Positions 1 to 8,712 of a stretch of 64,000 bases of DNA are shown in pieces. Made by a program: the position numbers and the translations under genes. Source of the DNA: Lysinibacillus telephonicus (GTDB lineage: Bacteria; Bacillota; Bacilli; Bacillales_A; Planococcaceae); the NCBI RefSeq assembly GCF_003966145.1, contig NZ_RXNR01000008.1, forward strand, positions 1-64,000. Reading direction: 5' to 3'. Positions within the stretch are counted from its first letter, which is position 1; each line of letters opens with the position of its first letter. The notes under the pieces were generated by a model. The model saw only the letters and a program-made list of their open reading frames with translations. It searched no databases and was not told the origin of the DNA.

Positions 1-38
1 ACAAAATCAGCTTGGCATACCACCCTTTTAAAGAATAC

Positions 39-103
39 TTCCCCCATCCCAGTGGTTGGGGGAATCAAAAATGTACATTCTTAAACGAACGAAAATGTAC
101 ATT
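39..103. repeat. Hairpin plus 12-bp direct repeat beside a truncated gene
   Basis: TTCCCCCA (39-46) and TGGGGGAA (57-64) form a perfect 8-bp stem. It is followed by two copies of AAAATGTACATT at 68-79 and 92-103, 24 bases apart; each copy contains a palindromic core. The block lies just past the point where the YdcF-like frame on the minus strand is cut short. A G/C-rich hairpin plus short repeats at such a junction would fit the end of a mobile element lying left of the window, but no transposase is visible here. Confidence 0.35.
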
Positions 104-116
104 ATATAGTTGACAT

Positions 117-734
117 TTATAGGGAAGCTACTGTACTTTGTTTCCAATAAAAATCAATTGCTTTATTAATTCGACTGGCCAAAAGAGGTGGCACTTTATC
201 TTTAATCAATCCACTACCAAGAACAATAATAAAATCTTGGTTATATTTAGGTCTGTTAAATTGATATAACAAATAAGCGGTTAAAAAATTTGTTAAGTGT
301 AGAAAGAAATAAACGATGATTAAATAGGAACCACCGTATAAAGGTTCAAAATACATAGGCAAAAATTGCTTAAGATTTATTATTCGAAGTAGAAATAATA
401 ACAGAAGAAAGATAGCCAAAATTAACGATAAACTGTTGGCAAAGCGTCGGCTTTCTTTTTTCATTAAGATTCGTGCATTTAAAAATAATCCAACACATAG
501 AGCAAATAAACCAAATGTTGAAATTGAAAGCAACAGAATAAGAACCGGAACAATAGTGATTATCTTCAAAATGACAATATCGGTGCTGAATGCTAAATAA
601 ATGCAAAATGCAATAAAAAGACAAAAAAATGTGTTAAATAGAAACCCATTTAATAATCTTCTAGGATCTGTTAAATATGAAGCAAGGAAAATAATAAGAG
701 AAACAAAAGTAATAATTCCAAGAATGACGAGCAT
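117..734 (-). pseudogene. C-terminally truncated YdcF/DUF218-family membrane protein
   Basis: The frame starts at 734 behind an AGAGGTG ribosome site and encodes 205 residues. About residues 1-155 are a run of hydrophobic helices. At residue 167 the segment DFIIVLGSG begins, which is the entry of the DUF218 (YdcF/ElyC/SanA) fold. That domain normally continues for roughly 150 residues, carrying the rest of its active site; here it stops at residue 205 after an unrelated tail, STVASL. Membrane-plus-DUF218 proteins of Firmicutes are usually about 340 residues, so this copy looks truncated. Full-length members are linked to envelope processes in other bacteria, but their enzyme activity is poorly defined. 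The family call is fairly secure; the cause of truncation is inferred. Confidence 0.65.
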
Positions 735-1113
735 GTTACACCTCTACTTTAAAATTCAGCCAGTTTATTATACATGAAATAATATGGTTTATTTTTTAAT
801 TTCTATAAAGGTTAAAAGGTTAACTTATTAAAGTGAATACAAATGACATCTTCTTCCATATAAAAATTTAGTTGAAGAAAAAACTGTTTGAAGATAAATT
901 AAAAAAGCTAGGTTATACTATAATAATGACTTATTATTTAAACCACAGACATTTATTGAAAATGTCGTATATCCATACCTTGTTAGATTAAGGGTGGTTT
1001 GGGTATTTATTATAAACTAATAATAAATGATTAAACATATTTTTAATTTTTGGATGATTATTTGACTGTGTGTCAGCGTCCCTTGAAGTATAATGAGAGG
1101 ATTTGAGTTTGAA
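735..1113. other. Divergent spacer, no gene seen
   Basis: AT-rich region between the truncated YdcF-like gene (leftward) and the dihydrouridine synthase gene (rightward). A TATAAT lies at 1089-1094 with TTGACT at 1062-1067, but the 21-base spacing is too long for a convincing promoter. No RNA gene or repeat was recognised. Confidence 0.4.
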
Positions 1114-2082
1114 ATGATAGATAATTTTTGGCGTGATTTACCGCGGCCATTTTTTGTACTTGCACCAATGGAAGATGTAACGGATGTTGTATTTCGTCAT
1201 GTGGTAGCTAAAGCTGGTAGACCGGATGTATTTTTTACGGAGTTTACAAACACGGAGAGTTATTGTCATCCAGAAGGTATGAAAAGTGTGCGCGGGCGTT
1301 TAATTTTTACAGAAGACGAACAGCCAATCGTTGCACATATATGGGGGGATAAGCCCGAATATTTCCGTCAAATGAGTATTGGCATGGCAGAGTTAGGATT
1401 TAAAGGCATCGATATTAATATGGGTTGTCCTGTACCAAATGTTGCATCTAGAGGAAAGGGAAGTGGCCTGATTCTTCGACCAGATGTAGCTGCTGAAATT
1501 ATTCAAGCAGCAAAAGCGGGTGGACTGCCAGTAAGTGTGAAAACAAGACTTGGCTATACCGAAATAGACGAATGGAAGGAATGGCTAACCCATATTTTAA
1601 AACAAGATATCGCGAATCTTTCTATTCATTTACGGACAAGAAAAGAAATGAGTGCTGTAGATGCGCATTGGGAGCTGATTCCGGAAATCAAAAAGCTGCG
1701 TGATGAAGTGGCCCCAAATACCTTGCTTACAATCAACGGAGATATTCCTGATCGTCAGACTGGTCTTGAGCTTGTTGAGAAATATGGTGTAGATGGTGTG
1801 ATGATTGGGCGCGGCATTTTCAAAAATCCGTTTGCCTTTGAAAAAGAGCCAAAAGAGCATAGCAGTAAAGAGTACTTGGACCTTTTAAGATTGCAGCTTA
1901 ATCTTCATGATCAATATAAAGAAGAATTGCCACGTCCAGTCACAGGGCTTCATCGTTTCTTCAAAATATATGTCAAAGGATTCCGCGGTGCAGGTGAACT
2001 AAGAAACCAATTGATGAATACAAAATCAACAGATGAAGTACGTGCATTGCTTGATAATTTTGAAGCAAACAATATTGATTGA
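1114..2082 (+). CDS. tRNA-dihydrouridine synthase family protein
   Basis: FMN- and NADPH-dependent reduction of uridine to dihydrouridine in tRNA. The N-terminal TIM barrel opens with the family signature LAPMEDVTD. Next come the catalytic-cysteine motif [17 protein letters not shown], the FMN-contacting SVKTRLGY, and IHLRTR with the conserved histidine. NGDI and IGRGIFKNP close the barrel, and a helical tRNA-binding tail follows. About 322 residues is normal for the family. An upstream ATG at 1093 exists, but AGAGGA at 1096-1101 favours the ATG at 1114. It appears monocistronic and ends before a strong terminator. The exact tRNA position modified cannot be read from sequence. Confidence 0.93.
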   Translation: MIDNFWRDLPRPFFVLAPMEDVTDVVFRHVVAKAGRPDVFFTEFTNTESYCHPEGMKSVRGRLIFTEDEQPIVAHIWGDKPEYFRQMSIGMAELGFKGIDINMGCPVPNVASRGKGSGLILRPDVAAEIIQAAKAGGLPVSVKTRLGYTEIDEWKEWLTHILKQDIANLSIHLRTRKEMSAVDAHWELIPEIKKLRDEVAPNTLLTINGDIPDRQTGLELVEKYGVDGVMIGRGIFKNPFAFEKEPKEHSSKEYLDLLRLQLNLHDQYKEELPRPVTGLHRFFKIYVKGFRGAGELRNQLMNTKSTDEVRALLDNFEANNID

Positions 2083-2538
2083 TGCTGGATAGTAAGATAA
2101 GGTAGCTCAAAAAATTAAAGAAAATGAATCCAATCAACTCAGGCAGTAGTTGGAGTTAACAGCGTAAAGGATTAATAACACTGCCTTCTATATAATTGTG
2201 TATAATATGTGGATAAGGCTGTGAATAAGTTTAAGAATAAAAAGATGGGAACTACAATCCCATCTTTTTTAATACAGAAAATCATTCCCTACTACCTTTC
2301 GAGCGAAAAAGTAAGAGGTTCCTATAAACCTCATCCTAAAAATATCCAAAATTCCTTATAAAAAATTTTTACTTTTTCAAGCATAAAAGTTTTCTAGTAT
2401 GGAGTAAATATAGAACCCTCACTTCAAAGCACTAATTTGCCACGCTACTATTTTCATTAATATGAGGCCAAACATAGCAATATAAGTCAAAAAAGATCTT
2501 GCTTTTTTTGTTATCTTTTTTGTAAGGAGGTTCAGACA
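2083..2538. other. Spacer with terminator and AT-rich hairpin before AraC gene
   Basis: Contains the terminator listed at 2241-2270, a small GAGGTT/AACCTC hairpin near 2311-2329, and an AAAAAAGAT (2489-2497) / ATCTTTTTT (2513-2521) inverted repeat directly ahead of the AraC-family ribosome site. The latter resembles a weak terminator and could act as an attenuator, but its stem is almost all A-T. No coding sequence seen. Confidence 0.4.
2241..2270 (+). terminator. Intrinsic terminator after dihydrouridine synthase gene
   Basis: AAAGATGGGA (2241-2250) pairs perfectly with TCCCATCTTT (2258-2267), followed by a T tract. Confidence 0.85.
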
Positions 2539-3420
2539 ATGAGTTACAGTCCCATCATACAAAAAACGATTGAGTATATAGAGAAAAACTTGCATGAAGA
2601 ACTATCCTTAGAAAGTATTGCTCAGTTTGTCGGATTTTCAAAGTATCATTATCATCGTATTTTTCAAAAGGAGGTTGGTGTAACTTTAGCTGAATATATT
2701 CGATATCGGAGAATTGCCAATTCAGCTAATATGCTCCTCTATACAAATGAAAAGATAATAGATATTGCTTTCTATTATCGCTTTGAAACACAGGAATCTT
2801 TTACTCGTACATTTAAGAAATATTATAATTTACCACCAGGACAATACCGAAAAATTATCGGCAAATTAACTTTACAAAGGGAGGAAATCATATTGGAAAA
2901 TGAGAAGTTATTAAAAGGATGGAAATTAAGCGGTAGTCATCCGTTTAATTATCAGATGGGAATTGATAGAGAAAATTTCCATAAAGGAAAAGCATCTGGA
3001 TTCCTTAAATCTGTTAATGTCCAATCCCATGGTGAATTTGCAACAATGATGCAACAATTCAAGGCGGAAAAGTATCTTGGTAAAAGGATAAAACTTTCTG
3101 GTTTTATTAAGTCAAAAGATGTGGATGGATTCTGTGGATTTTGGATGCGTGTAGATGATGCACTTGGGGATGTATTGCAATTTGATAATATGAGTGACCG
3201 TCAAATTGTAGGGAGTAATGAGTGGAATTATTATCATATTGTTTTAGATGTACCTAAAAATAGTGTAGTAATTGCCTTTGGTGTTTTGCTTTCAGGAAAT
3301 GGGCAAGTATGGATTGATGAACTTAAATTTGAGGAAGTTGATAAACAAACACCAACAACCAACATAGATTTTTCTGATGACCTTTTAGATGAGCCTACCA
3401 ACTTAACTTTTGAAGAGTAG
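2539..3420 (+). CDS. AraC-family regulator with C-terminal sugar-binding-like domain
   Basis: Residues 1-105 hold the two AraC helix-turn-helix units (ESIAQFVGFSKYHYHRIF and DIAFYYRFETQESFTRTFKKYY). Unlike classic AraC, the DNA-binding part is N-terminal. Residues about 120-285 look like a beta-sandwich of the galactose-binding/CBM type, ending in QVWIDELKFEEVD, a common closing strand of such folds. It probably acts as a cytosolic transcription factor with a small-molecule-sensing tail; the ligand is unknown. The start is fixed by TAAGGAGG at 2522-2529. A second AraC-type gene follows 195 bases downstream in the same direction. Confidence 0.8.
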   Translation: MSYSPIIQKTIEYIEKNLHEELSLESIAQFVGFSKYHYHRIFQKEVGVTLAEYIRYRRIANSANMLLYTNEKIIDIAFYYRFETQESFTRTFKKYYNLPPGQYRKIIGKLTLQREEIILENEKLLKGWKLSGSHPFNYQMGIDRENFHKGKASGFLKSVNVQSHGEFATMMQQFKAEKYLGKRIKLSGFIKSKDVDGFCGFWMRVDDALGDVLQFDNMSDRQIVGSNEWNYYHIVLDVPKNSVVIAFGVLLSGNGQVWIDELKFEEVDKQTPTTNIDFSDDLLDEPTNLTFEE

Positions 3421-3615
3421 GAGAAAATAATATGTTTGGATATGGCATCAATGACACGTATTTAATTATGAATTTGAAGCCTGCATGTTCTTAAAAAATT
3501 TATAAACCTTATAAAAAGTTTTAATGAAAGATGAAACCTGTCATAAATGAGCACAGATTAGCAGGAATAACCAAACAGTTGTTGGTACATTGAATGTAGA
3601 AAGGAGAGATATAAC

Positions 3616-4491
3616 ATGGAGGGACTTCAACGAATGCTAGATAGCTTAGAGTATATAGAAAGGAATTTAGACAATAACCTTTTGATTGAGGATATTGCTT
3701 ATATTGCCTGTATGTCTAAGTTTCACTTTCAACGCATGTTCAATATGCTAACGGGATATACAGTAAGTGAATATATTAGAAATCGCCGTATTACAGTAGC
3801 TGCTCAGGAACTGATTAATTCTAATTCTAAGGTTATTGATGTTGCGTTCAAATATGGCTATGAAAGTCCTGAATCTTTTACAAAGGCATTTCGAAAAATT
3901 CAAGGCATTAGTCCGTCAGAAGCTAAGAAAAATAGTCAATTCTTGAAGGCTTATCCAAAACTCTCCTTTCAAATTCAATTAAAGGGTGATGTTGAAATGG
4001 ATTATAAAATTGTAGAAAAGTCTGCTTTTAATGTTGTAGGAAAAAGCATACGTACAACAACAATTGGGGGAGAGAACAACCGAAGAATTGATGCTTTCTG
4101 GGTTGAATCGAATCAGAATGGATTAGTTTCAGAGCTTGCTAAAAACTGTGGACCTCTTGGGTTAATTGGAGTTTGCATGGACTATGACAAACAACATGAA
4201 AATTTAACCTACTTAATCGGCGTTGAAAAAAATATTGAGCATATTCCATCTAATTGGGAAGAAAGGCAGATTCCTTCTGCAACTTGGGCCGTTTTTCCGG
4301 TTCATGGCGCAATGCCTGATGCAATGCCAAAGGTGTGGGATAGAATCTTTTCGGAATGGTTTCCATCAACTGGATATGAGCATGCTGGTGGACCAGAGAT
4401 TGAGGTATACCCAAGTAATGCTGATCCTTCCTCAGAGGATTATTATAGTGAGATATGGATACCTATTAATAAAAGACAGCAAGATATTTAA
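3616..4491 (+). CDS. AraC-family regulator with GyrI-like effector domain
   Basis: Residues 1-110 carry two AraC helix-turn-helix motifs (IAYIACMSKFHFQRMF; VAFKYGYESPESFTKAFRK). From about residue 128 (MDYKIVEKSAFNVVGKS) to the end lies a GyrI-like/AraC_E_bind effector domain, with the typical closing YYSEIWIPI. Proteins of this layout respond to small organic ligands, sometimes drugs, in other Bacillales; the ligand here is not evident. The start follows AAAGGAGAG at 3600-3608. It is related in its DNA-binding half to the preceding AraC gene, suggesting a neighbouring paralogue with a different sensor domain. Confidence 0.85.
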   Translation: MEGLQRMLDSLEYIERNLDNNLLIEDIAYIACMSKFHFQRMFNMLTGYTVSEYIRNRRITVAAQELINSNSKVIDVAFKYGYESPESFTKAFRKIQGISPSEAKKNSQFLKAYPKLSFQIQLKGDVEMDYKIVEKSAFNVVGKSIRTTTIGGENNRRIDAFWVESNQNGLVSELAKNCGPLGLIGVCMDYDKQHENLTYLIGVEKNIEHIPSNWEERQIPSATWAVFPVHGAMPDAMPKVWDRIFSEWFPSTGYEHAGGPEIEVYPSNADPSSEDYYSEIWIPINKRQQDI

Positions 4492-4584
4492 GGAATTCGA
4501 GTTGCTAAAGAGTTCGAATTATTCTATTTGCTCGCGGCTCCGCTCCCTTAAGTAACTGACACCTATATTTCAGAGAAAATCAAA

Positions 4585-4625
4585 AAGCAAGTGGAGAAGA
4601 ACTATTCGTTTTTCTTCACTTGCTT
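4585..4625. terminator. Bidirectional terminator between convergent genes
   Basis: A 14-bp stem, 4585-4598 paired with 4612-4625 (one G-T pair), lies between the convergent AraC and xylR genes. A-rich sequence on the left and pyrimidine-rich sequence on the right suit termination from both sides. Confidence 0.75.
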
Positions 4626-4668
4626 CCTTATAGGACAGCTCTTTTTCAAAATCAAAAAAAGATGTATT

Positions 4669-5838
4669 CTAATCAATTTGATCACTTATATGGAGGAAAT
4701 CTTCAACCGCAAATGCAGAAACTCCAAGTGCTGTTGAGTGTGTAGAGAGTTTAGAAAAATCTATTATGTCTGCTTGGTGGTATATTAAGGCCTGTTTCCT
4801 TACAGAATCTACAATTGGCTTTTCCAATAAATGCTTTGCCATTGCTAGTCTATTTCCGATAATAATTTTTTGTGGATTGAAAGTCTTGATTAAATTACTA
4901 ACACCTGTTCCAATATAGAAGCCTATATCTTGAAAAAGTTCAATAGTATCAGTATTCTTTTCTTCGGCTTTTTGAATTAACTCTTCTAATGTGGGGGTTG
5001 AGGAAATTCCGCAATTTTCTGCATTTTTTAGCAATGCATGTTCCGATGCATAAGCTTCCCAACAACCTAAATTTCCACAGGTGCACTTTTCTCCATTTGC
5101 AACTATAACCATATGGCCGCTTTCACCCGCATAACCATTTATTCCACGATACAATTCGCCGTTTAGTATAATTCCTAAACCAATTCCAATACCATTACTT
5201 ACATATAAGATATTAGTACAATCTTGACCAACACCAAATCGCATTTCTCCGTATGCACCAGCATTTGCTTCATTTTCAATCGTTATTGGATAATCAAATT
5301 CCTGTTCAATTATTTCTTTCAAATTAACATCTTTCCAATTTAGATTTGGAGCATGAAGCACTTTTCCGCTTTTATCAACAATACCTGGAACACCAATTCC
5401 AATACCTATAACACCATATCTGCTTTGAGGTGTATTTTGAATAAGTATATGAATTGTTTCCTTAACCAGTGAAATATGTTCTTTAAATGAAAGGTTTCTA
5501 ACTGTTATATTTTTTTCAAATATTATATTTCCCATTAAATCTGTTACTACACCCAGAATATAGTTTACACCAATGTCAATACCTATCGAGTAGCCGGCAC
5601 GTTCATTAAACAACAGCATAACAGGTCGTCTGCCTCCACTAGATTCGCCTGGTCCAGATTCATAAATAAATTCTTCGTCAATAAGTTCATTCACTAATGA
5701 AGAAACAGTGGCTTTATTTAAACCAGAATTTTGAGCAATATCTGCTCGGGATAAAGGTGCTAGTGACGTAATCGTTCTAAGAACTAATTCTTTATTTTTC
5801 TTTTTTACCACATGTTGATTCCATGAATTATATGTCAA
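4669..5838 (-). CDS. xylR: Xylose operon repressor XylR (ROK family)
   Basis: A winged helix-turn-helix at about residues 25-65 (SRADIAQNSGLNKATVSSLVNEL) precedes a ROK sugar-kinase-like domain with GIDIGVNYILG, GIGVPGIVDKSG and the zinc-type cysteine cluster CTCGNLGCWE. Length 389 matches Bacillus XylR proteins. Family knowledge: it represses xylose genes by binding xylO and is released by xylose. The start is TTG at 5838, behind GAGGGAG. It is divergent from xylF, and a perfect palindrome lies in the intergenic space, which supports both autoregulation and control of the rightward operon. Confidence 0.95.
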   Translation of the reverse strand: MTYNSWNQHVVKKKNKELVLRTITSLAPLSRADIAQNSGLNKATVSSLVNELIDEEFIYESGPGESSGGRRPVMLLFNERAGYSIGIDIGVNYILGVVTDLMGNIIFEKNITVRNLSFKEHISLVKETIHILIQNTPQSRYGVIGIGIGVPGIVDKSGKVLHAPNLNWKDVNLKEIIEQEFDYPITIENEANAGAYGEMRFGVGQDCTNILYVSNGIGIGLGIILNGELYRGINGYAGESGHMVIVANGEKCTCGNLGCWEAYASEHALLKNAENCGISSTPTLEELIQKAEEKNTDTIELFQDIGFYIGTGVSNLIKTFNPQKIIIGNRLAMAKHLLEKPIVDSVRKQALIYHQADIIDFSKLSTHSTALGVSAFAVEDFLHISDQID

Positions 5839-5883
5839 TAGTTCTCCCTCATTTCATTTCATCTTAGTTTATACTATACTACA

Positions 5884-5929
5884 AAACTTAGTTTATTGGG
5901 TAGACAAACTAAGTTTGTGGTGGTAAAAT
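5884..5929 (+). promoter_or_regulatory. xylO-like operator overlapping the xylFGHAB promoter
   Basis: AAACTTAGTTT (5884-5894) and AAACTAAGTTT (5906-5916) are perfect 11-bp arms separated by 11 bases. They contain the TTAGTTT...AAACTAA core known from Bacillus xylO sites. A promoter fits the same segment: -35 TAGACA (5901-5906), a 17-base spacer, and -10 TAAAAT (5924-5929). The right arm therefore covers the -35 and spacer, as expected for repression. Confidence 0.85.
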
Positions 5930-5974
5930 CTTTTTGAAGTTAATTTTCTGAATATTCAAAAGGGGATGATGTTT

Positions 5975-7078
5975 ATGAAAAATTGTAAGGGGTTTCTTGT
6001 AGGGGTTTTTGCTTTAATTACTCTTTTTGTATTAGGAGCTTGTGGGCAGGATGCTAATACAACAAATGAAAGCGGTAACAATGATGCGGAAAATGCAAAT
6101 CAGGAAGCATCTGATGATTCACTGAAAATTGGACTTTCTGTTTCAGATTTAACATTAGAACGTTGGCAACATGACCGTGACTTCTTTGTAGAGAAAGCAG
6201 AAGAATTAGGTGCTGAAGTATTAGTTCAATCCGCAAATGGTGATGAGGCAGAACAATTATCACAAATTCAAAACATGCTTTCGCAAGATATCGATGCTTT
6301 AGTAATTATAGCGATTAATTCAGATGCACTATCAACAGTTGTTGAGCAGGCAAAAAGTGAAGGGATTCCTGTTTTAGCATATGATCGATTAATTAATGGT
6401 GCTGAGATTGATGCGTATGTATCATTCGATAATGTTAGAGTTGGTGAAATGCAGGCAGAATATTTAGTAGAACAAGTTCCTGCAGGAAAGTATTTCCTAA
6501 TGGGTGGTTCACCAACAGATAATAATGCCAAGATGTTTAGAGAAGGCCAAATGAATATTATTCAGCCGCTAGTAGATAGTGGAGATATTGAAATTGTTGG
6601 TGATCAGTGGGCGAAAGGATGGGACGCAAACGAAGCATTGAAAATCATGGAAAATGCATTAACAGCTAATAACAATGATATCGATGCAGTAGTAGCATCT
6701 AACGATAGTACAGCGGGAGGAGCTATTCAAGCACTTGCTGCTCAAGGTTTAGCAGGTAAGGTAGCAATTTCAGGCCAAGATGCTGACTTAGCCGGTGTTC
6801 AGCGTATTGCAGAAGGAACTCAAACAATGACTGTATATAAACCTATTAAAGCCATCGCAACAAAAAGTGCTGAAGTAGCAGTTCAGTTAGCTAAAGGCGA
6901 GAAGATTGCAGGCGATTCAACGGTTAATAACGGAAAAGTTGATGTACCTTTCGTAAAATTAGATCCTATTAAAGTAGGCAAAGAAAACCTAATTGATACA
7001 GTAATCGCAGATGGGTTCCATTCTTATGATGATGTTTATAAAAATGTTCCAGAAGCTGATCGTCCAGCACGTCCATAA
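5975..7078 (+). CDS. xylF: D-xylose ABC transporter substrate-binding lipoprotein
   Basis: A signal peptide ends in the lipobox LGAC, followed by a Ser/Asn/Glu-rich linker and a periplasmic-binding-protein type I domain (KIGLSVSDLTLERWQHDRDFF). The domain contains the sugar-pocket motifs VIIAINSDALSTVVEQAK, YDRLINGAEIDAYVSFDN and ASNDSTAGGAIQAL, and a C-terminal GQDADLAGVQRI. This matches XylF. On the Gram-positive surface it would capture xylose for XylG/XylH. In-frame ATGs lie at 5966, 5969 and 5975; AAGGGGA at 5960-5966 best serves 5975. It is the first gene of the xylose operon, and a hairpin between it and xylG may favour its higher expression. Confidence 0.93.
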   Translation: MKNCKGFLVGVFALITLFVLGACGQDANTTNESGNNDAENANQEASDDSLKIGLSVSDLTLERWQHDRDFFVEKAEELGAEVLVQSANGDEAEQLSQIQNMLSQDIDALVIIAINSDALSTVVEQAKSEGIPVLAYDRLINGAEIDAYVSFDNVRVGEMQAEYLVEQVPAGKYFLMGGSPTDNNAKMFREGQMNIIQPLVDSGDIEIVGDQWAKGWDANEALKIMENALTANNNDIDAVVASNDSTAGGAIQALAAQGLAGKVAISGQDADLAGVQRIAEGTQTMTVYKPIKAIATKSAEVAVQLAKGEKIAGDSTVNNGKVDVPFVKLDPIKVGKENLIDTVIADGFHSYDDVYKNVPEADRPARP

Positions 7079-7095
7079 TGATTTAAAAAGCTGAA

Positions 7096-7133
7096 AGCAA
7101 TCTATGGGGGGATAATGTTCCCCCTAATTTGCT
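7096..7133 (+). promoter_or_regulatory. Intercistronic hairpin between xylF and xylG
   Basis: AGCAA...GGGGG (7106-7110) pairs with CCCCC (7120-7124)...TTGCT, without a T tract. Such a structure more likely stabilises the 3' end of the binding-protein message, or partly attenuates, than fully terminates. Confidence 0.6.
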
Positions 7134-7170
7134 AAGCAATTTACCTTTCTATTAGGTGGTGTTAGTCAAA

Positions 7171-8712
7171 ATGGGAGAATATGCACTACAAATGCAAGGA
7201 ATTATAAAAGAGTTTCCAGGTGTACGTGCCTTAGATAACGTTACATTTTCTGTACGTAAAGGAGAGATTCATGCTTTATGCGGGGAAAATGGTGCAGGGA
7301 AATCAACTTTAATGAAAATATTAAGTGGAGTTTATCCCCACGGAACTTATGATGGGCAAATCTTGGTTAATGGGCAAAAGGTTCAGTTTAAATCAATTAA
7401 AGAATCACAAGATGCAGGTATAGCGATTATTTACCAGGAGCTTGCATTAGTTGAAGAAATGACGGTTGCAGAAAACTTGTTTTTAAGTCATGACTTAATG
7501 AGGGCAAAAGTAATTAATTGGAACAAAATTTATGTAGAAGCTCAAAAATGGTTAGACCATATTGGGCTAAATATAGATCCGCAAACAAAGGTTGGCGATT
7601 TAACGGTTGGAAAGCAACAATTAATAGAGATTGCCAAAGCATTAACAAAGGAAATAGAAATATTAATTTTAGATGAACCAACTGCAGCATTAACTGAAAG
7701 TGATGTAGAAATCTTAATAAACCTTTTAAATGATTTACGGTCTAAAGGGGTTACCTGTATTTACATATCCCATAAACTTGGTGAAGTTATGACTCTAGCG
7801 GATACAGTAACTATTCTAAGGGATGGTCAAACAATTAGTACGGATCCAATCGAAGAATTAACTGAGGATAAAATTATTACGAAGATGGTAGGCCGTGAGC
7901 TAACTGAGCTCTTCCCATATGAACAACGAGAGATTAGTGATGAAAATGTTTTAGAAGTGAAGAATTATTCTACAGTTGATGAAACGGGGAAAAAAGTTAT
8001 AAATAATGTTTCCTTTACACTCAAAAAAGGGGAAATACTTGGTTTTTCTGGGTTAATGGGTGCAGGAAGATCGGAATTATTTATAAGCTTGTTTGGTGGA
8101 TTTAAAGGAAAGAAGTTTGGGACAGTTTATATTGATGGCAAGGAAACAAATATTAAAAAACCAGCAGATGCGATTAAAGAAGGATTAGCATATGTTTCCG
8201 AGGATCGTAAGCGCTATGGTCTTGTTTTAGGAATGGACATCACGAAAAATACAACTCTAACTGCTTTAAATAAAGTGATGAAGTTGAAAGTAATTGACCA
8301 AGCACTAGAAATAAAAAGTGTTAGTGTCATAACAGATAAAGTGAAATTGAAAGCCCCAAGTTTAGAGGCAAAGGTTGGCCAATTAAGCGGGGGGAATCAA
8401 CAAAAGGTTGTTCTTAGTAAATGGTTAATGAATAATCCGAAAATTTTAATTCTCGACGAACCAACAAGAGGAATTGATGTAGGTGCAAAGTATGAGATTT
8501 ATAAGATTATTAATGAACTTGCCAGTCAAGGTGTTGGTATTGTTATCATATCGTCGGAATTGCCAGAAGTTTTAGGAATGTCTGATCGGATAATTGTCAT
8601 GTCACAAGGAACAATTACAGGAGAATTTTTAAGAGATGAGGCTACACAAGAGAATATTATGACGTGTGCAACAGGAGGGAAGAAACGTGAGCAATCACTT
8701 GTCAACAGCTGA
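7171..8712 (+). CDS. xylG: D-xylose ABC transporter ATP-binding protein (duplicated ATPase)
   Basis: Two ABC modules in one chain, as usual for sugar importers of the XylG/RbsA class. Module 1 has GENGAGKST, the signature VGKQQLIEIAKAL and ILDEPTAALT. Module 2 has a degenerate Walker A (GLMGAGRSE), then LSGGNQQKVVLSKWL and ILDEPTRGIDVGAK. It energises xylose import with XylH at the inner face of the membrane. A GTG at 7156 is in frame, but AGGTGGTG at 7154-7161 points to ATG 7171. The 3' end overlaps the xylH start by 26 bases, so the two are translationally coupled. Confidence 0.95.
   Translation: MGEYALQMQGIIKEFPGVRALDNVTFSVRKGEIHALCGENGAGKSTLMKILSGVYPHGTYDGQILVNGQKVQFKSIKESQDAGIAIIYQELALVEEMTVAENLFLSHDLMRAKVINWNKIYVEAQKWLDHIGLNIDPQTKVGDLTVGKQQLIEIAKALTKEIEILILDEPTAALTESDVEILINLLNDLRSKGVTCIYISHKLGEVMTLADTVTILRDGQTISTDPIEELTEDKIITKMVGRELTELFPYEQREISDENVLEVKNYSTVDETGKKVINNVSFTLKKGEILGFSGLMGAGRSELFISLFGGFKGKKFGTVYIDGKETNIKKPADAIKEGLAYVSEDRKRYGLVLGMDITKNTTLTALNKVMKLKVIDQALEIKSVSVITDKVKLKAPSLEAKVGQLSGGNQQKVVLSKWLMNNPKILILDEPTRGIDVGAKYEIYKIINELASQGVGIVIISSELPEVLGMSDRIIVMSQGTITGEFLRDEATQENIMTCATGGKKREQSLVNS

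Noticed and set aside
4223-4555. 110-residue plus-strand frame overlapping the second AraC gene
   Set aside because: Alternative frame of the GyrI-like domain, no ribosome site or family features.
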